DNA from: JAKEGK01 sp036507695
GTDB taxonomy: Bacteria; Pseudomonadota; Gammaproteobacteria; SZUA-152
Length of the DNA: 8,693 nt
Reading direction: 5' to 3'
Assembly: GCA_036507695.1 (NCBI GenBank)
Contig: DATCIR010000251.1
Coordinates: forward strand, 1-8,693
In this document: positions 1-7,206 of the stretch, piece after piece
How positions within the stretch are numbered: position 1 is the first letter of the stretch
Layout: every line of letters begins with the position of its first letter
Program-made: the position numbers and the translations under genes
The notes under the pieces: generated by a model
What the model was told of the DNA's origin: nothing
Databases searched by the model: none
Seen by the model: the letters and a program-made list of their open reading frames with translations, nothing else

Positions 1-224
1 CTACTTTGTTACTTTAAATGGCCGCATGCACAGCGCGGGAGGCGGAGGTGTCTGGCAAGACCGTTGGCGGCAGGGAGAAGGTGAGACCCGGAACGGGTCG
101 AGAAGCTGGCCTGGGCCATGCCGCCATCGAGCCTGCATGGACGCATTTACGGCGTGTCTTGCCAGACGCTTCCGCTTCCCGTGCGGGATTGTTCATAAAC
201 ATAAACTAAAGTAACAAAGTAGAG
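1..224 (+). repeat. MITE-like inverted-repeat element, left copy
   Basis: The element is bounded by a perfect 16-bp terminal inverted repeat: CTACTTTGTTACTTTA at 1-16 and its reverse complement at 207-222. A second, nested inverted repeat of 26 bp with three mismatches lies at 36-61 and 156-181 (core TCTGGCAAGAC / GTCTTGCCAGA), so the strand can fold into a long hairpin. A small extra hairpin ACCCG-GAA-CGGGT sits at 86-98. Two CATAAA hexamers lie at 194-205. A second copy in opposite orientation ends the window. Identity between the copies is shared to 224 (two bases past the TIR) and stops there, which marks the edge. It encodes no transposase, as expected for a non-autonomous element moved in trans. 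The left flank is outside the window, so a target duplication cannot be checked. An open frame at 26-214 is treated as incidental. Confidence 0.85.
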
Positions 225-244
225 TTAGTTGCTCTATTGATTCA

Positions 245-1363
245 TCATGACTTATTTAATTGTTTTGACGCATCAGCCGGCTTGGGCTTGTCATCACCAG
301 CGTGGTTTTTCTTGCCATCCGCGGAAACAACTTTTACCTTTTTGCCGGGCGCCAAATCGAGAAATCCCTTGGTTACGATCTGCTGTCCATCCTCAAGCCC
401 TTTCAATATTTCAATTTGTTCGCCGATGCGCAATCCAACCACCACCGGCGCATGCTGTACTTTGCCTTCCGCATCCAGTGTAACCACGTACTCGCCTTTT
501 TGATCCCTGCGCAAGGCGCCAAAGGGAATCATCATCCGTTCCGCCGCCAGGGTTGTGAGTTTGACCCTGCACAATTGGCCGGGGCTCGCACCTTGTGGCA
601 CCGGTTTTAGCTCTACTTCCACAGTGCCCTGCCGAGTCACCGGATCCAGGTTAGGGAAAATACGGACCACTTTACCTTCGAAAGTCTTATCCCCCAGGGC
701 ATCAACGGTAACTTCCACCGGATGATTCAGCGACAATTGTGAAATCAGCAGTTCCGACAGGGTCACCTCGGTGATCAAGGAAGTCGGATCGGAAATTGTC
801 AGTAGGTGCGTATAACGTTCCGCGATGTTACCGGGTTCACTGAGGCGGGCGCTGACAATACCATTCATGGGACTCGCAATCGTGGTATAGGAGATACGCG
901 TTGCCAACACCTCTTCGTCCGCCTTGGCAACTTCCAGCGCCGTTTCCGCCCGGTTTAGCTCCTCATCGGAAACCAGTTTCTTCTTGAACAAATTCTGAAT
1001 ACGCTTGAGGTCCTGATCCGCCTGGTTCCGTGTTGCCTTTGCCCGGGAAAGTTGCGAGCGCAGCAGCTTGTCATCAAGCCGCACCACCACATCGCCTTTT
1101 TTAACCAGGTCACCTTCAAAATACGGAAGTTGTATGATTTCACCCTCTTCCTGGTTGTGCATCGCCACTTCACGGCGTGCGCGCAAGGTCCCGGTGCGAA
1201 GCCATTCAACGCCCAATGAAGAACGCGCAACGACAACTGCTTCAACCAGATGGTCCCGGTTTTTCTTTGCCGGTTTTTCAGCGGCTTCCTTTGAACAAGC
1301 CGTGGCGGTTAGTAACACCAGCGTTACCAACAACCACAAGGATCGAATTTCTAGCCCGTACAT
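245..1363 (-). CDS. RND-type efflux periplasmic adaptor lipoprotein
   Basis: A 372-aa membrane fusion protein of the AcrA/MexA (HlyD-like) family, which links an inner-membrane RND pump to an outer-membrane channel. The N-terminus is a lipoprotein signal: hydrophobic residues 9-19, then A20-T21-A22-C23 as the lipobox, with Ser at +2. The barrel-sandwich hybrid half-motifs are at ~66-98 (EEGEIIQLPYFEGDLVKKGD) and ~160-192 (IASPMNGIVSARLSEPGN). They flank a Gln/Lys/Glu-rich coiled-coil hairpin at ~99-158. A beta-barrel at ~197-272 and a membrane-proximal domain at ~276-346 follow, then a Lys-rich tail. I chose ATG 1363 over an in-frame GTG at 1414: it puts the signal peptide at the N-terminus and has AAGAAG upstream, whereas the GTG lies at or upstream of the likely transcription start. 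No pump or channel gene is visible; if one exists it lies beyond the left edge, past the repeat element. The substrate cannot be inferred. Confidence 0.93.
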   Translation of the reverse strand: MYGLEIRSLWLLVTLVLLTATACSKEAAEKPAKKNRDHLVEAVVVARSSLGVEWLRTGTLRARREVAMHNQEEGEIIQLPYFEGDLVKKGDVVVRLDDKLLRSQLSRAKATRNQADQDLKRIQNLFKKKLVSDEELNRAETALEVAKADEEVLATRISYTTIASPMNGIVSARLSEPGNIAERYTHLLTISDPTSLITEVTLSELLISQLSLNHPVEVTVDALGDKTFEGKVVRIFPNLDPVTRQGTVEVELKPVPQGASPGQLCRVKLTTLAAERMMIPFGALRRDQKGEYVVTLDAEGKVQHAPVVVGLRIGEQIEILKGLEDGQQIVTKGFLDLAPGKKVKVVSADGKKNHAGDDKPKPADASKQLNKS

Positions 1364-1416
1364 AGACTCACTTCTTATAAAATTGGAATTATTATTAGCA
1401 GACCTTAAAAGCACAC

Positions 1417-1446
1417 TTTATACGCCAAAGATCCGCTGAATAGCAA
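1417..1446 (-). promoter_or_regulatory. Candidate sigma70 promoter of the adaptor gene
   Basis: On the minus strand, TTGCTA (1446-1441) and TATAAA (1422-1417) are 18 bp apart. They would start transcription near 1410, giving a leader of about 45 bases. This lies in the 110-bp gap after the anti-sigma-like gene, so the adaptor may be expressed apart from the sigma operon. It was found by eye only. Confidence 0.4.
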
Positions 1447-1473
1447 TGTTTTTCAATATGCCGCTGTTATCAA

Positions 1474-2004
1474 CTATTCCAAGCCAAACAATGCCAATAC
1501 AGTCGCAGGTTCTTCGTCGTCATCATTATCGGCTTCACCGGTTACTTGCTGCCACATCCAGTAATCGAGTTCAGCTTGTGACTCGATGCTTTGTGGTTGC
1601 AGGGATGACGACTGATGTAAATCGGTAATTGATAGTGTAATTACGAATACCGCAACGCTTGCCGCAAGCATGCCTGTCCAGCCGCTAAACTCAAACAGCG
1701 AGCGTTTGGCGACTGTGCTGCCATGCCGCTTGCCACTATTTTTTGCTTTGTCCTGAACCGGCAGGTTATTCACGATGCGGGACACCAGTTCCAGATCAGC
1801 CGGTTCTTGCATGCCGGCATTCGTTAGAAACTTGTCCAGCTGGCCGGCTTCACGTTGCAAATTTTGCAGCTCCGTTGAATGCTGTATTAGCGCCAGCGCC
1901 GTCGTCCGCTCATCATCAGGCCATGCTTCCGGATTGGCGCCATAACACTCCAGTAATTCTACAACACGTTCGGGACTGATCAGTTTTGCCATTTTGCTAT
2001 TCAT
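1474..2004 (-). CDS. Anti-sigma-factor-like single-TM protein
   Basis: A 176-aa protein, probably the membrane-bound regulator of the ECF sigma factor encoded immediately upstream. ATG 2004 lies inside the end of the sigma gene (ATGAATAG: start of this gene and stop of the sigma gene, 8-bp overlap), so the two are translationally coupled. The longer frame up to 2100 is only overlap with the sigma gene. The N-terminal cytoplasmic part (1-~106) carries a YGANPEAWPDDER segment (21-33) and a helical stretch ending QLDKFL. I recall this pattern from uncharacterised proteins next to proteobacterial ECF sigma genes. One hydrophobic segment at ~108-126 is followed by a ~50-residue, mostly acidic tail with a DNDDDEE run. 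The zinc anti-sigma motif HX3CX2C is absent. The role is inferred from position and topology. An ATG at 1992 is a possible alternative start. Confidence 0.75.
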   Translation of the reverse strand: MNSKMAKLISPERVVELLECYGANPEAWPDDERTTALALIQHSTELQNLQREAGQLDKFLTNAGMQEPADLELVSRIVNNLPVQDKAKNSGKRHGSTVAKRSLFEFSGWTGMLAASVAVFVITLSITDLHQSSSLQPQSIESQAELDYWMWQQVTGEADNDDDEEPATVLALFGLE

Positions 2005-2593
2005 TGTCTGTTTCCACCATTTTGTTGCGCAAGGTGCGCCGGGCCCGCGCCAACAGCGACTCAAGCGCCTCCACGTTAATTTCCATGACTGCCGCCGCAT
2101 CCTGATTGGACAGCCCCTGATAAACGCATAGCATCAGCGCCGTGCGCTGCCGTTCCGGCAATTCGCCTAGCGCTGCTGAAACACGAGTTTGCTGTTGGCT
2201 ACGATATAATTCCGCATCAGGTTGCTCGCCTGACGTTAATGATACTTCATCTTCAACGGGTGTGACCGGTTTGCGTTTTCGCAATTCATCAATGCACAGG
2301 TTATAAGCGATGCGGTAAATCCAGCTGCGCAGACTGAATCCTTGGTCTTGCCAGCTGGAAGCATGATTCCATAACCGGATAAACGCTTCTTGCGCCACAT
2401 CTTCCGCGTCCGGACGGCGTCCCACATAACGCAGCGCGAAATGAACCAGCGGGGTCAAGTGACGCGTGACGATTTCCGTAAACGCGCCCTTGTCACCCTG
2501 GGCGACAGCCATCATTAATTGGCCATCCTCTTGCGTCGCCCAGGTGTTGCGTGACAGATACGGGGAAGTCGATTGTTCCATGCGCGCTGGCAT
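1997..2593 (-). CDS. ECF-type RNA polymerase sigma factor
   Basis: A 198-aa group IV (extracytoplasmic function) sigma factor, which directs RNA polymerase to stress or envelope promoters. The sigma-2 domain spans ~30-108, with the core-binding motif DAEDVAQEAFIRLW (62-75) and the -10 recognition part FSLRSWIYRIAYNLCIDELRKRK. A variable linker (109-137) leads to sigma-4 at ~138-190, with LGELPERQRTALML and a helix-turn-helix (~161-187: LSNQDAAAVMEINVEALESLLARARR). Both domains are complete and of normal length. ATG 2593 was chosen because ACGGA lies just upstream and it leaves a clean 25-bp gap after the EF-hand gene. ATG 2581 has no ribosome site, and a GTG at 2656 would overlap the upstream gene. 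It is co-transcribed with the EF-hand gene before it and the overlapping anti-sigma-like gene after it. The specific ECF group cannot be assigned by eye. Confidence 0.93.
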   Translation of the reverse strand: MPARMEQSTSPYLSRNTWATQEDGQLMMAVAQGDKGAFTEIVTRHLTPLVHFALRYVGRRPDAEDVAQEAFIRLWNHASSWQDQGFSLRSWIYRIAYNLCIDELRKRKPVTPVEDEVSLTSGEQPDAELYRSQQQTRVSAALGELPERQRTALMLCVYQGLSNQDAAAVMEINVEALESLLARARRTLRNKMVETDNE

Positions 2594-2618
2594 CAATCCG
2601 TCATTCTGAAACCGGTAA

Positions 2619-3263
2619 TTACTTCCAGGAGTCCATTTTCTTGCTGCGGAATTCACGCACTTCTTCCCCGGTCACTTGCTGGTCACCATTGGCATCAAGA
2701 CGCTTGAACCAGTTGGTCCATGCGGTAACACTTTCTTGGCGGGTTAGTTGACCGTCTTTATTGCCATCCAGTTTGTCAAATATCTTTCCTTTATCTTTGC
2801 CATCACCATGATGACCGTAGTAATTGTGCCCGTGCCACTGAGACTTGCGCGCGTCAAACTCTTCCTTGCTGATAACACCATCATTATTGGTATCCATACC
2901 TTGAAAACGCTCTTCAGCGCGTGTTTGCTTGTAACTTAAATATTCTTCCCGGCTGACCTGGTCATCGTTATTACTATCCATAGACATAAACTTCTTATCA
3001 TGCCGCTCATCACGTTTTTTCGCGACGAAGGACTGAAATTCTTCCCTGCTAACCGTGCCATTTTTGTCGGCATCCATGACATCGAAACGTTTCGCGACCG
3101 CGTCGTTGAATTCATCCGTGGTCACGACATTATCGCCGTTGGTATCGAAAAAGCTCATAAACCGGCTTTTTCCATCACCATAGTTACCGGAATCCGCCAG
3201 GGCCGGAACCGAAAAAGCAACTACGCCGGCCATAAATAAATTTTTAAACAATTGATTTTTCAT
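2619..3263 (-). CDS. Exported protein with six EF-hand loops
   Basis: A 214-aa secreted, probably periplasmic, calcium-binding protein. A Sec signal peptide covers 1-23 (MKNQLFKNLF... PALA|DS). Six 12-residue EF-hand loops follow: 40-51 (DTNGDNVVTTDE), 64-75 (DADKNGTVSREE), 96-107 (DSNNDDQVSREE), 124-135 (DTNNDGVISKEE), 166-177 (DGNKDGQLTRQE) and 190-201 (DANGDQQVTGEE). Each has Asp at 1, Asp/Asn at 3 and 5, and Glu at 12. Loops 1, 3 and 6 replace the usual Gly at position 6. They form three pairs (spacing 24, 28 and 24); a His/Tyr/Gly-rich linker (~144-155, HGHNYYGHHGDG) separates pairs two and three. ATG 3263 has AAGGAT eight or so bases upstream; the adjacent GTG 3266 is less likely. It is the first gene of the sigma-factor operon. 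Calcium binding follows from the motifs; a signalling role is inferred from position. Confidence 0.92.
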   Translation of the reverse strand: MKNQLFKNLFMAGVVAFSVPALADSGNYGDGKSRFMSFFDTNGDNVVTTDEFNDAVAKRFDVMDADKNGTVSREEFQSFVAKKRDERHDKKFMSMDSNNDDQVSREEYLSYKQTRAEERFQGMDTNNDGVISKEEFDARKSQWHGHNYYGHHGDGKDKGKIFDKLDGNKDGQLTRQESVTAWTNWFKRLDANGDQQVTGEEVREFRSKKMDSWK

Positions 3264-3301
3264 CACTTTTATCCTTTCGCAACATTGGCTTCATGTTTCA
3301 T

Positions 3302-3339
3302 ACCCGATTTTAGGCGCCTCTTAGACATTTAAAACGGGT
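3302..3339. promoter_or_regulatory. Inverted repeat upstream of the sigma-factor operon
   Basis: ACCCGATTTTA (3302-3312) and TAAAACGGGT (3330-3339) are complementary apart from one bulged base. They lie 39-76 bp before the EF-hand start codon. It could be a leader hairpin or a protein-binding site. I found no convincing ECF-type promoter (GGAAC...CGTC) at canonical spacing nearby; GGAAAT and TGTC occur, but several bases too far apart. Confidence 0.3.
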
Positions 3340-3415
3340 GAAACAAAAATTTCCGTCGCCACTTCTTAAAAGTTCTTTGCAGTCACCATCCCTTTTGGCA
3401 CAGCAACAATTATAG

Positions 3416-3604
3416 ACCGGGCCGGCCCAGCAGCGCGTAAGACTTATAACGGCGTATAATTCAATAACGTTGCACGATGGGGCATTGCGCGATCACTATC
3501 ATGCAATATACCCTTTGCCAGGTGAAATGGCGTTAGACAATAAAACCACCACCGCGGTTTTTCAGGATACAGGGTTTGTTTACAGCAACGCCAGTTACGT
3601 ATAA
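3416..3604 (+). pseudogene. Possible decayed gene fragment (uncertain)
   Basis: A plus-strand frame is open from 3416 to a TAA at 3602-3604. Its only ATG (3527) is near the end, giving MALDNKTTTAVFQDTGFVYSNASYV. The frame upstream of that ATG also reads like protein (for example LHDGALRDHYHAIYPLPGE). AGGTGA is too close to the ATG for a normal ribosome site. I do not recognise the family, and a 62-codon open frame can arise by chance. Confidence 0.15.
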
Positions 3605-3803
3605 AAAACTTCAGCAAATGTCGAGCGTGCGACCCAGGACGGATCTACTACTTGAAAGTCACACCTACCCTGGATTACCCGCAGAAACGAAAATACAGGC
3701 ACACAGATAAAATAAGCGGGAGTTTTGTTTCAGCAATAGAGCATCAAGTTGGCGCCGGAAATACCGGCAGGTTCCGGGGGTAATCAAAGTCGATTCGTTT
3801 CGA

Positions 3804-3829
3804 GCCTGTTAAAATGATTTTTAACAGGC
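3804..3829 (-). terminator. Perfect 11-bp hairpin after the Sel1-repeat gene
   Basis: GCCTGTTAAAA (3804-3814) and TTTTAACAGGC (3819-3829) are perfect complements around a TGAT loop, 40 bp past the stop codon of the Sel1-repeat gene. No T-run follows on the minus strand, so it is not a textbook Rho-independent terminator. It may end or stabilise the 3' end of the transcript. Confidence 0.45.
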
Positions 3830-3868
3830 CATCCGCAGGCAAGGCGGTAGAAATACGCGCTATGCACG

Positions 3869-4324
3869 TCATTTTAGGCCGCTGTTGTCCAGCCAGTCAC
3901 AGGCTTTTTTGTAGCCGCCTCTGCAGGATTTTTGCAGATAGTCTAACCCGCGCGGTATATCCGTAGGAATAATTCCACCTTCAAAATACAACACGCCCAA
4001 GGTGTAACAATCTTGACTGTTGCCTTTACTGCAACGCTGCTCACCCATGCGCAACCCATCATCAATGAAAATTCTCGCCTGTTGCGGATCTTTATCGACT
4101 TTATTGCCCTGTAATTCGCCCGCCGTATACGCCACGCCAACATTGAGGCAATCCTGGGTATTGCCTTTACGGCAACTATCTTTCAATTTATCCAGCCAAG
4201 CCGGTGCCGCAACCGCCGCTCCAGTGCCGAGCGCAAAGAATATAATCGCAAGCAACCCGCATATTAGGTGATTTTTGACTACGCTTGCCGGAACCTGCGC
4301 GCCGGTTGAATCCTGTATTAACAT
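3869..4324 (-). CDS. Small exported Sel1-repeat protein with CX7C pairs
   Basis: A 151-aa protein with an uncleaved anchor or signal sequence (hydrophobic ~19-40, ending AAVAAPAW) followed by Sel1-like (TPR-related) helical repeats. Three cysteine pairs are each spaced CX7C: C51/C59, C98/C106 and C134/C142. This spacing is characteristic of disulfide-bridged Sel1-like proteins such as the Helicobacter cysteine-rich proteins, and fits an oxidising periplasm. Repeat segments read SCRKGNTQDCLNVGVAY, RCSKGNSQDCYTLGVLYFEGG and SCRGGYKKACDWL. ATG 4324 was chosen because AAAGGA lies about eight bases upstream. An in-frame ATG at 4366 would add 14 charged residues and has a weaker site. It stands alone, with terminators upstream and a hairpin downstream. 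The family usually mediates protein-protein contacts; the partner is unknown. Confidence 0.82.
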   Translation of the reverse strand: MLIQDSTGAQVPASVVKNHLICGLLAIIFFALGTGAAVAAPAWLDKLKDSCRKGNTQDCLNVGVAYTAGELQGNKVDKDPQQARIFIDDGLRMGEQRCSKGNSQDCYTLGVLYFEGGIIPTDIPRGLDYLQKSCRGGYKKACDWLDNSGLK

Positions 4325-4478
4325 GTCCGTTTTCCTTTGATGCTTTTTCCACGGGTTCTTAATCATTCACTTCAACGCCGATAGCAATCATGCACATAAG
4401 CGTATTGTTAAGTGTGACGCTGCGGGAACCAATTTATTGCTCAGGTTCCGGTAGGGCTTATTTATATCTTATTTATAT

Positions 4479-4520
4479 AAAAAAGCCGCCCGCATCGCAA
4501 ATAAATTTATCGCGAACGGG
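4479..4520 (-). terminator. Second terminator-like hairpin after the DUF3501 gene
   Basis: On the minus strand, CCCG (4520-4517), GCG and ATAAA pair with TTTAT, CGC and CGGG (to 4489) around small internal loops. GGC and six T residues (4484-4479) follow the stem. The stem is interrupted, so it is weaker than the terminator at 4568-4605. It would back up that terminator for the rubrerythrin operon. Confidence 0.5.
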
Positions 4521-4567
4521 GAAAATCAAGCTTTGTTACGAAAAAAAATGCCGAAAAAGAATGATCG

Positions 4568-4605
4568 ATAAGAAAAAGCCACAAACCGCATACCAGTCTG
4601 TGGCT
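4568..4605 (-). terminator. Rho-independent terminator of the rubrerythrin operon
   Basis: On the minus strand, AGCCACAGAC (4605-4596) pairs with GTTTGTGGCT (4586-4577) over ten positions with one G-T wobble and a nine-base loop. TTTTTCTT follows directly. It lies 24 bp after the DUF3501 stop codon. Confidence 0.85.
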
Positions 4606-4629
4606 AATGAACGGTGATTGGCGCCAGGA

Positions 4630-5214
4630 TCAGTGCAGGTCCTGACTCAAGGATTTACGCACCTTATCCGCAATGCGATCGACGGTATAGCGATAGTTGA
4701 CGTGATCAATGCCCATGGCAAGCCTCGCGCCTTCCCTCACCGCGGCATTCATGGCAGCGGTCAATTCGAAACGCAGAAAATGCACCGACGAGGTTTTGTC
4801 CTGGGTGGCGCGTTCCAGATCTTCATCGGCAACGGCGAAAACCTTCTCGTAGCCTTCCACCTTCACCCACACCCGGTCTTCAATCCCCACCATGCGCTGC
4901 AAGGCTACTTTTCGCTCCTCCGGATCACCGTATTCAATCATAAACGTGGCTTTCCAGTTGCTGCCATCGGGAATCAGTGGATTGTAAGCGCTCAGTTCTT
5001 CCTCGATACCTTTCGCTTCAAAAATACGTTCGATGCGCAGCATTTCCTGCACCTGGTATTGCATGGTTAACGCGTCCTCGAAGTACAGGGTGGCGTGCGG
5101 ACCAATCTGCACCTGACGATCTTTTTTGTGCTCGATGACTTTCTTGCGGAACTCAGCGCGGATATTACTGTATTGCTCCAGGCTATAAAGTGAGTTGCGT
5201 GTTAACTTTTGCAT
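4630..5214 (-). CDS. DUF3501 family protein
   Basis: A 194-aa cytoplasmic protein of the DUF3501 family. The N-terminal half carries the run I recognise as diagnostic: SLEQYSNIRAEFRKKVIEHK, then QIGPHATLYFEDALTMQYQVQEMLRIERIFE (~36-66), AYNPLIPDGSNWKATFMIEYGD (~76-97) and FELTAAMNAAVREGARLAMGIDHVNY toward the C-terminus. It has no cysteine, transmembrane segment or cofactor motif that I can see, so it is not itself a redox protein of the Fe-S type. GAGGAGGT eight bases before ATG 5214 fixes the start. It is the last gene of the rubrerythrin operon, 31 bp after the Fe-S protein gene. DUF3501 has no established biochemical function to my knowledge. Constant linkage to the HdrD-like protein suggests a partner or assembly role. 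Confidence 0.93.
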   Translation of the reverse strand: MQKLTRNSLYSLEQYSNIRAEFRKKVIEHKKDRQVQIGPHATLYFEDALTMQYQVQEMLRIERIFEAKGIEEELSAYNPLIPDGSNWKATFMIEYGDPEERKVALQRMVGIEDRVWVKVEGYEKVFAVADEDLERATQDKTSSVHFLRFELTAAMNAAVREGARLAMGIDHVNYRYTVDRIADKVRKSLSQDLH

Positions 5215-5245
5215 AGCAATTACCTCCTCACAAAGTGCATGTCCG

Positions 5246-6649
<1,404 letters not shown>

Positions 6650-6681
6650 GGTTTGTTATCCTTGTTTTTTCCGTTGAACTA

Positions 6682-6707
6682 CCGGGAACTATGGCAATAG
6701 TCCCCGG
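6682..6707 (-). promoter_or_regulatory. Intercistronic hairpin between rubrerythrin and the Fe-S gene
   Basis: On the minus strand, CCGGGGACTAT (6707-6697) pairs with ATAGTTCCCGG (6692-6682) over 11 positions with one G-T wobble around a TGCC loop. It lies 18 bp after the rubrerythrin stop codon. The bases after it are A-rich, not a T-run, so it more likely protects the upstream message or partly attenuates than terminates. Confidence 0.6.
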
Positions 6708-6725
6708 CAAGTCACACACCTTACC

Positions 6726-7142
6726 TTAAGCGATTTCATCCAGGGCTTTTTGGAACCGGTTGGCGTGAGAACGCTCGGCTTTCGCCAGGGTTTCAAACCA
6801 ATCCGCAATTTCCTCAAACCCTTCATTGCGCGCGGCTTTGGCCATACCGGGATACATGTCGGTGTACTCGTGAGTTTCACCCGCGATGGCCGCTTTCAGG
6901 TTGTTCTGAGTGCTGCCGATGGGCAGGCCAGTGGCCGGATCACCGGATTGCTCCAGGTATTCCAGATGACCATGCGCATGGCCGGTTTCACCCTCCGCGG
7001 TGGAACGGAAAACCGTAGACACATCATTGTAGCCTTCGACATCTGCTTTTGCCGCGAAATACAAGTAGCGGCGATTGGCCTGTGATTCACCGGCAAATGC
7101 GTCTTTCAGGTTTTTCTCGGTTTTACTGCCTTTTAATTCCAT
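6726..7142 (-). CDS. Rubrerythrin, diiron domain only
   Basis: A 138-aa ferritin-like diiron protein of the rubrerythrin family, which reduces hydrogen peroxide to water in the cytoplasm. The four-helix ligand set is visible: E19 in FAGESQANRRY, E52-X2-H55 in EGETGHAHGH, E89-X2-E92 in IAGETHEYTDMYP, and E123-X2-H126 in AKAERSHANRF. The C-terminal rubredoxin domain of classical rubrerythrin (two CX2C pairs) is absent and the protein has no cysteine, so it needs an external electron donor. AGGAGG seven bases before ATG 7142 is a near-perfect ribosome site and predicts strong translation. It is the first gene of the operon with the HdrD/GlpC-like protein and DUF3501, and is divergent from the RnfB-like gene. 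These neighbours are natural donor candidates. Other ferritin-like functions such as iron handling cannot be excluded. Confidence 0.94.
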   Translation of the reverse strand: MELKGSKTEKNLKDAFAGESQANRRYLYFAAKADVEGYNDVSTVFRSTAEGETGHAHGHLEYLEQSGDPATGLPIGSTQNNLKAAIAGETHEYTDMYPGMAKAARNEGFEEIADWFETLAKAERSHANRFQKALDEIA

Positions 7143-7177
7143 TGTGGTGCCTCCTGTTATGGGTTTAATTGATTGCT

Positions 7178-7199
7178 GGTTAACTGGTTAGCGGTTAAC
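7178..7199 (+). repeat. Three GGTTAAC-type direct repeats in the rubrerythrin leader
   Basis: GGTTAAC (7178-7184), GGTTAGC (7186-7192) and GGTTAAC (7193-7199) are near-contiguous. The outer two contain the palindrome GTTAAC. They lie between the rubrerythrin promoter candidate and its ribosome site, where a bound repressor could block transcription. No regulator is recognised. Confidence 0.5.
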
Positions 7200-7206
7200 T
7201 CTACAG

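Larger units (their letters stand above)
3264..3868. other. 605-bp intergenic region without a convincing gene
   Basis: This region separates the EF-hand/sigma operon from the Sel1-repeat gene; both read leftward. It holds the sigma-operon upstream region (3264-~3420), a 62-codon open stretch on the plus strand at 3416-3604, and the strong palindrome at 3804-3829. On the plus strand, TATAAT at 3455-3460 lacks a good -35 partner. I see no tRNA or recognisable RNA gene. Confidence 0.6.

Noticed and set aside
26..214. 62-codon open frame starting MHSAGGGGVWQDRW in the left repeat, with an equivalent in the right copy (8486-8692, minus)
   Set aside because: It lies wholly inside the inverted-repeat element and follows the palindromic arms. 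It has no ribosome site or known domain, and other frames of the element are equally open. It is best explained as a by-product of the GC-rich repeat.
2005..2100. N-terminal extension of the anti-sigma-like protein up to 2100
   Set aside because: This stretch is the sigma-factor coding sequence read in another frame. The overlapping ATG at 2004 gives a normal coupled start.
2657..3144. EF-hand protein as a lanmodulin-type lanthanide binder
   Set aside because: Lanmodulin loops carry Pro at position 2; none of the six loops does (T, A, S, T, G, A). Ordinary calcium-type loops fit better.
3333..3356. ECF-type promoter for the sigma operon (GGAAAT ... TGTC, minus strand)
   Set aside because: The spacing is several bases longer than the usual 16-17 and the -35 is a poor match, so I did not list it as a promoter.
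3264..3868. CRISPR array, tRNA or riboswitch in the long gap
   Set aside because: There are no regularly spaced repeats, no cloverleaf-like arms with a CCA end, and no recognisable riboswitch core.
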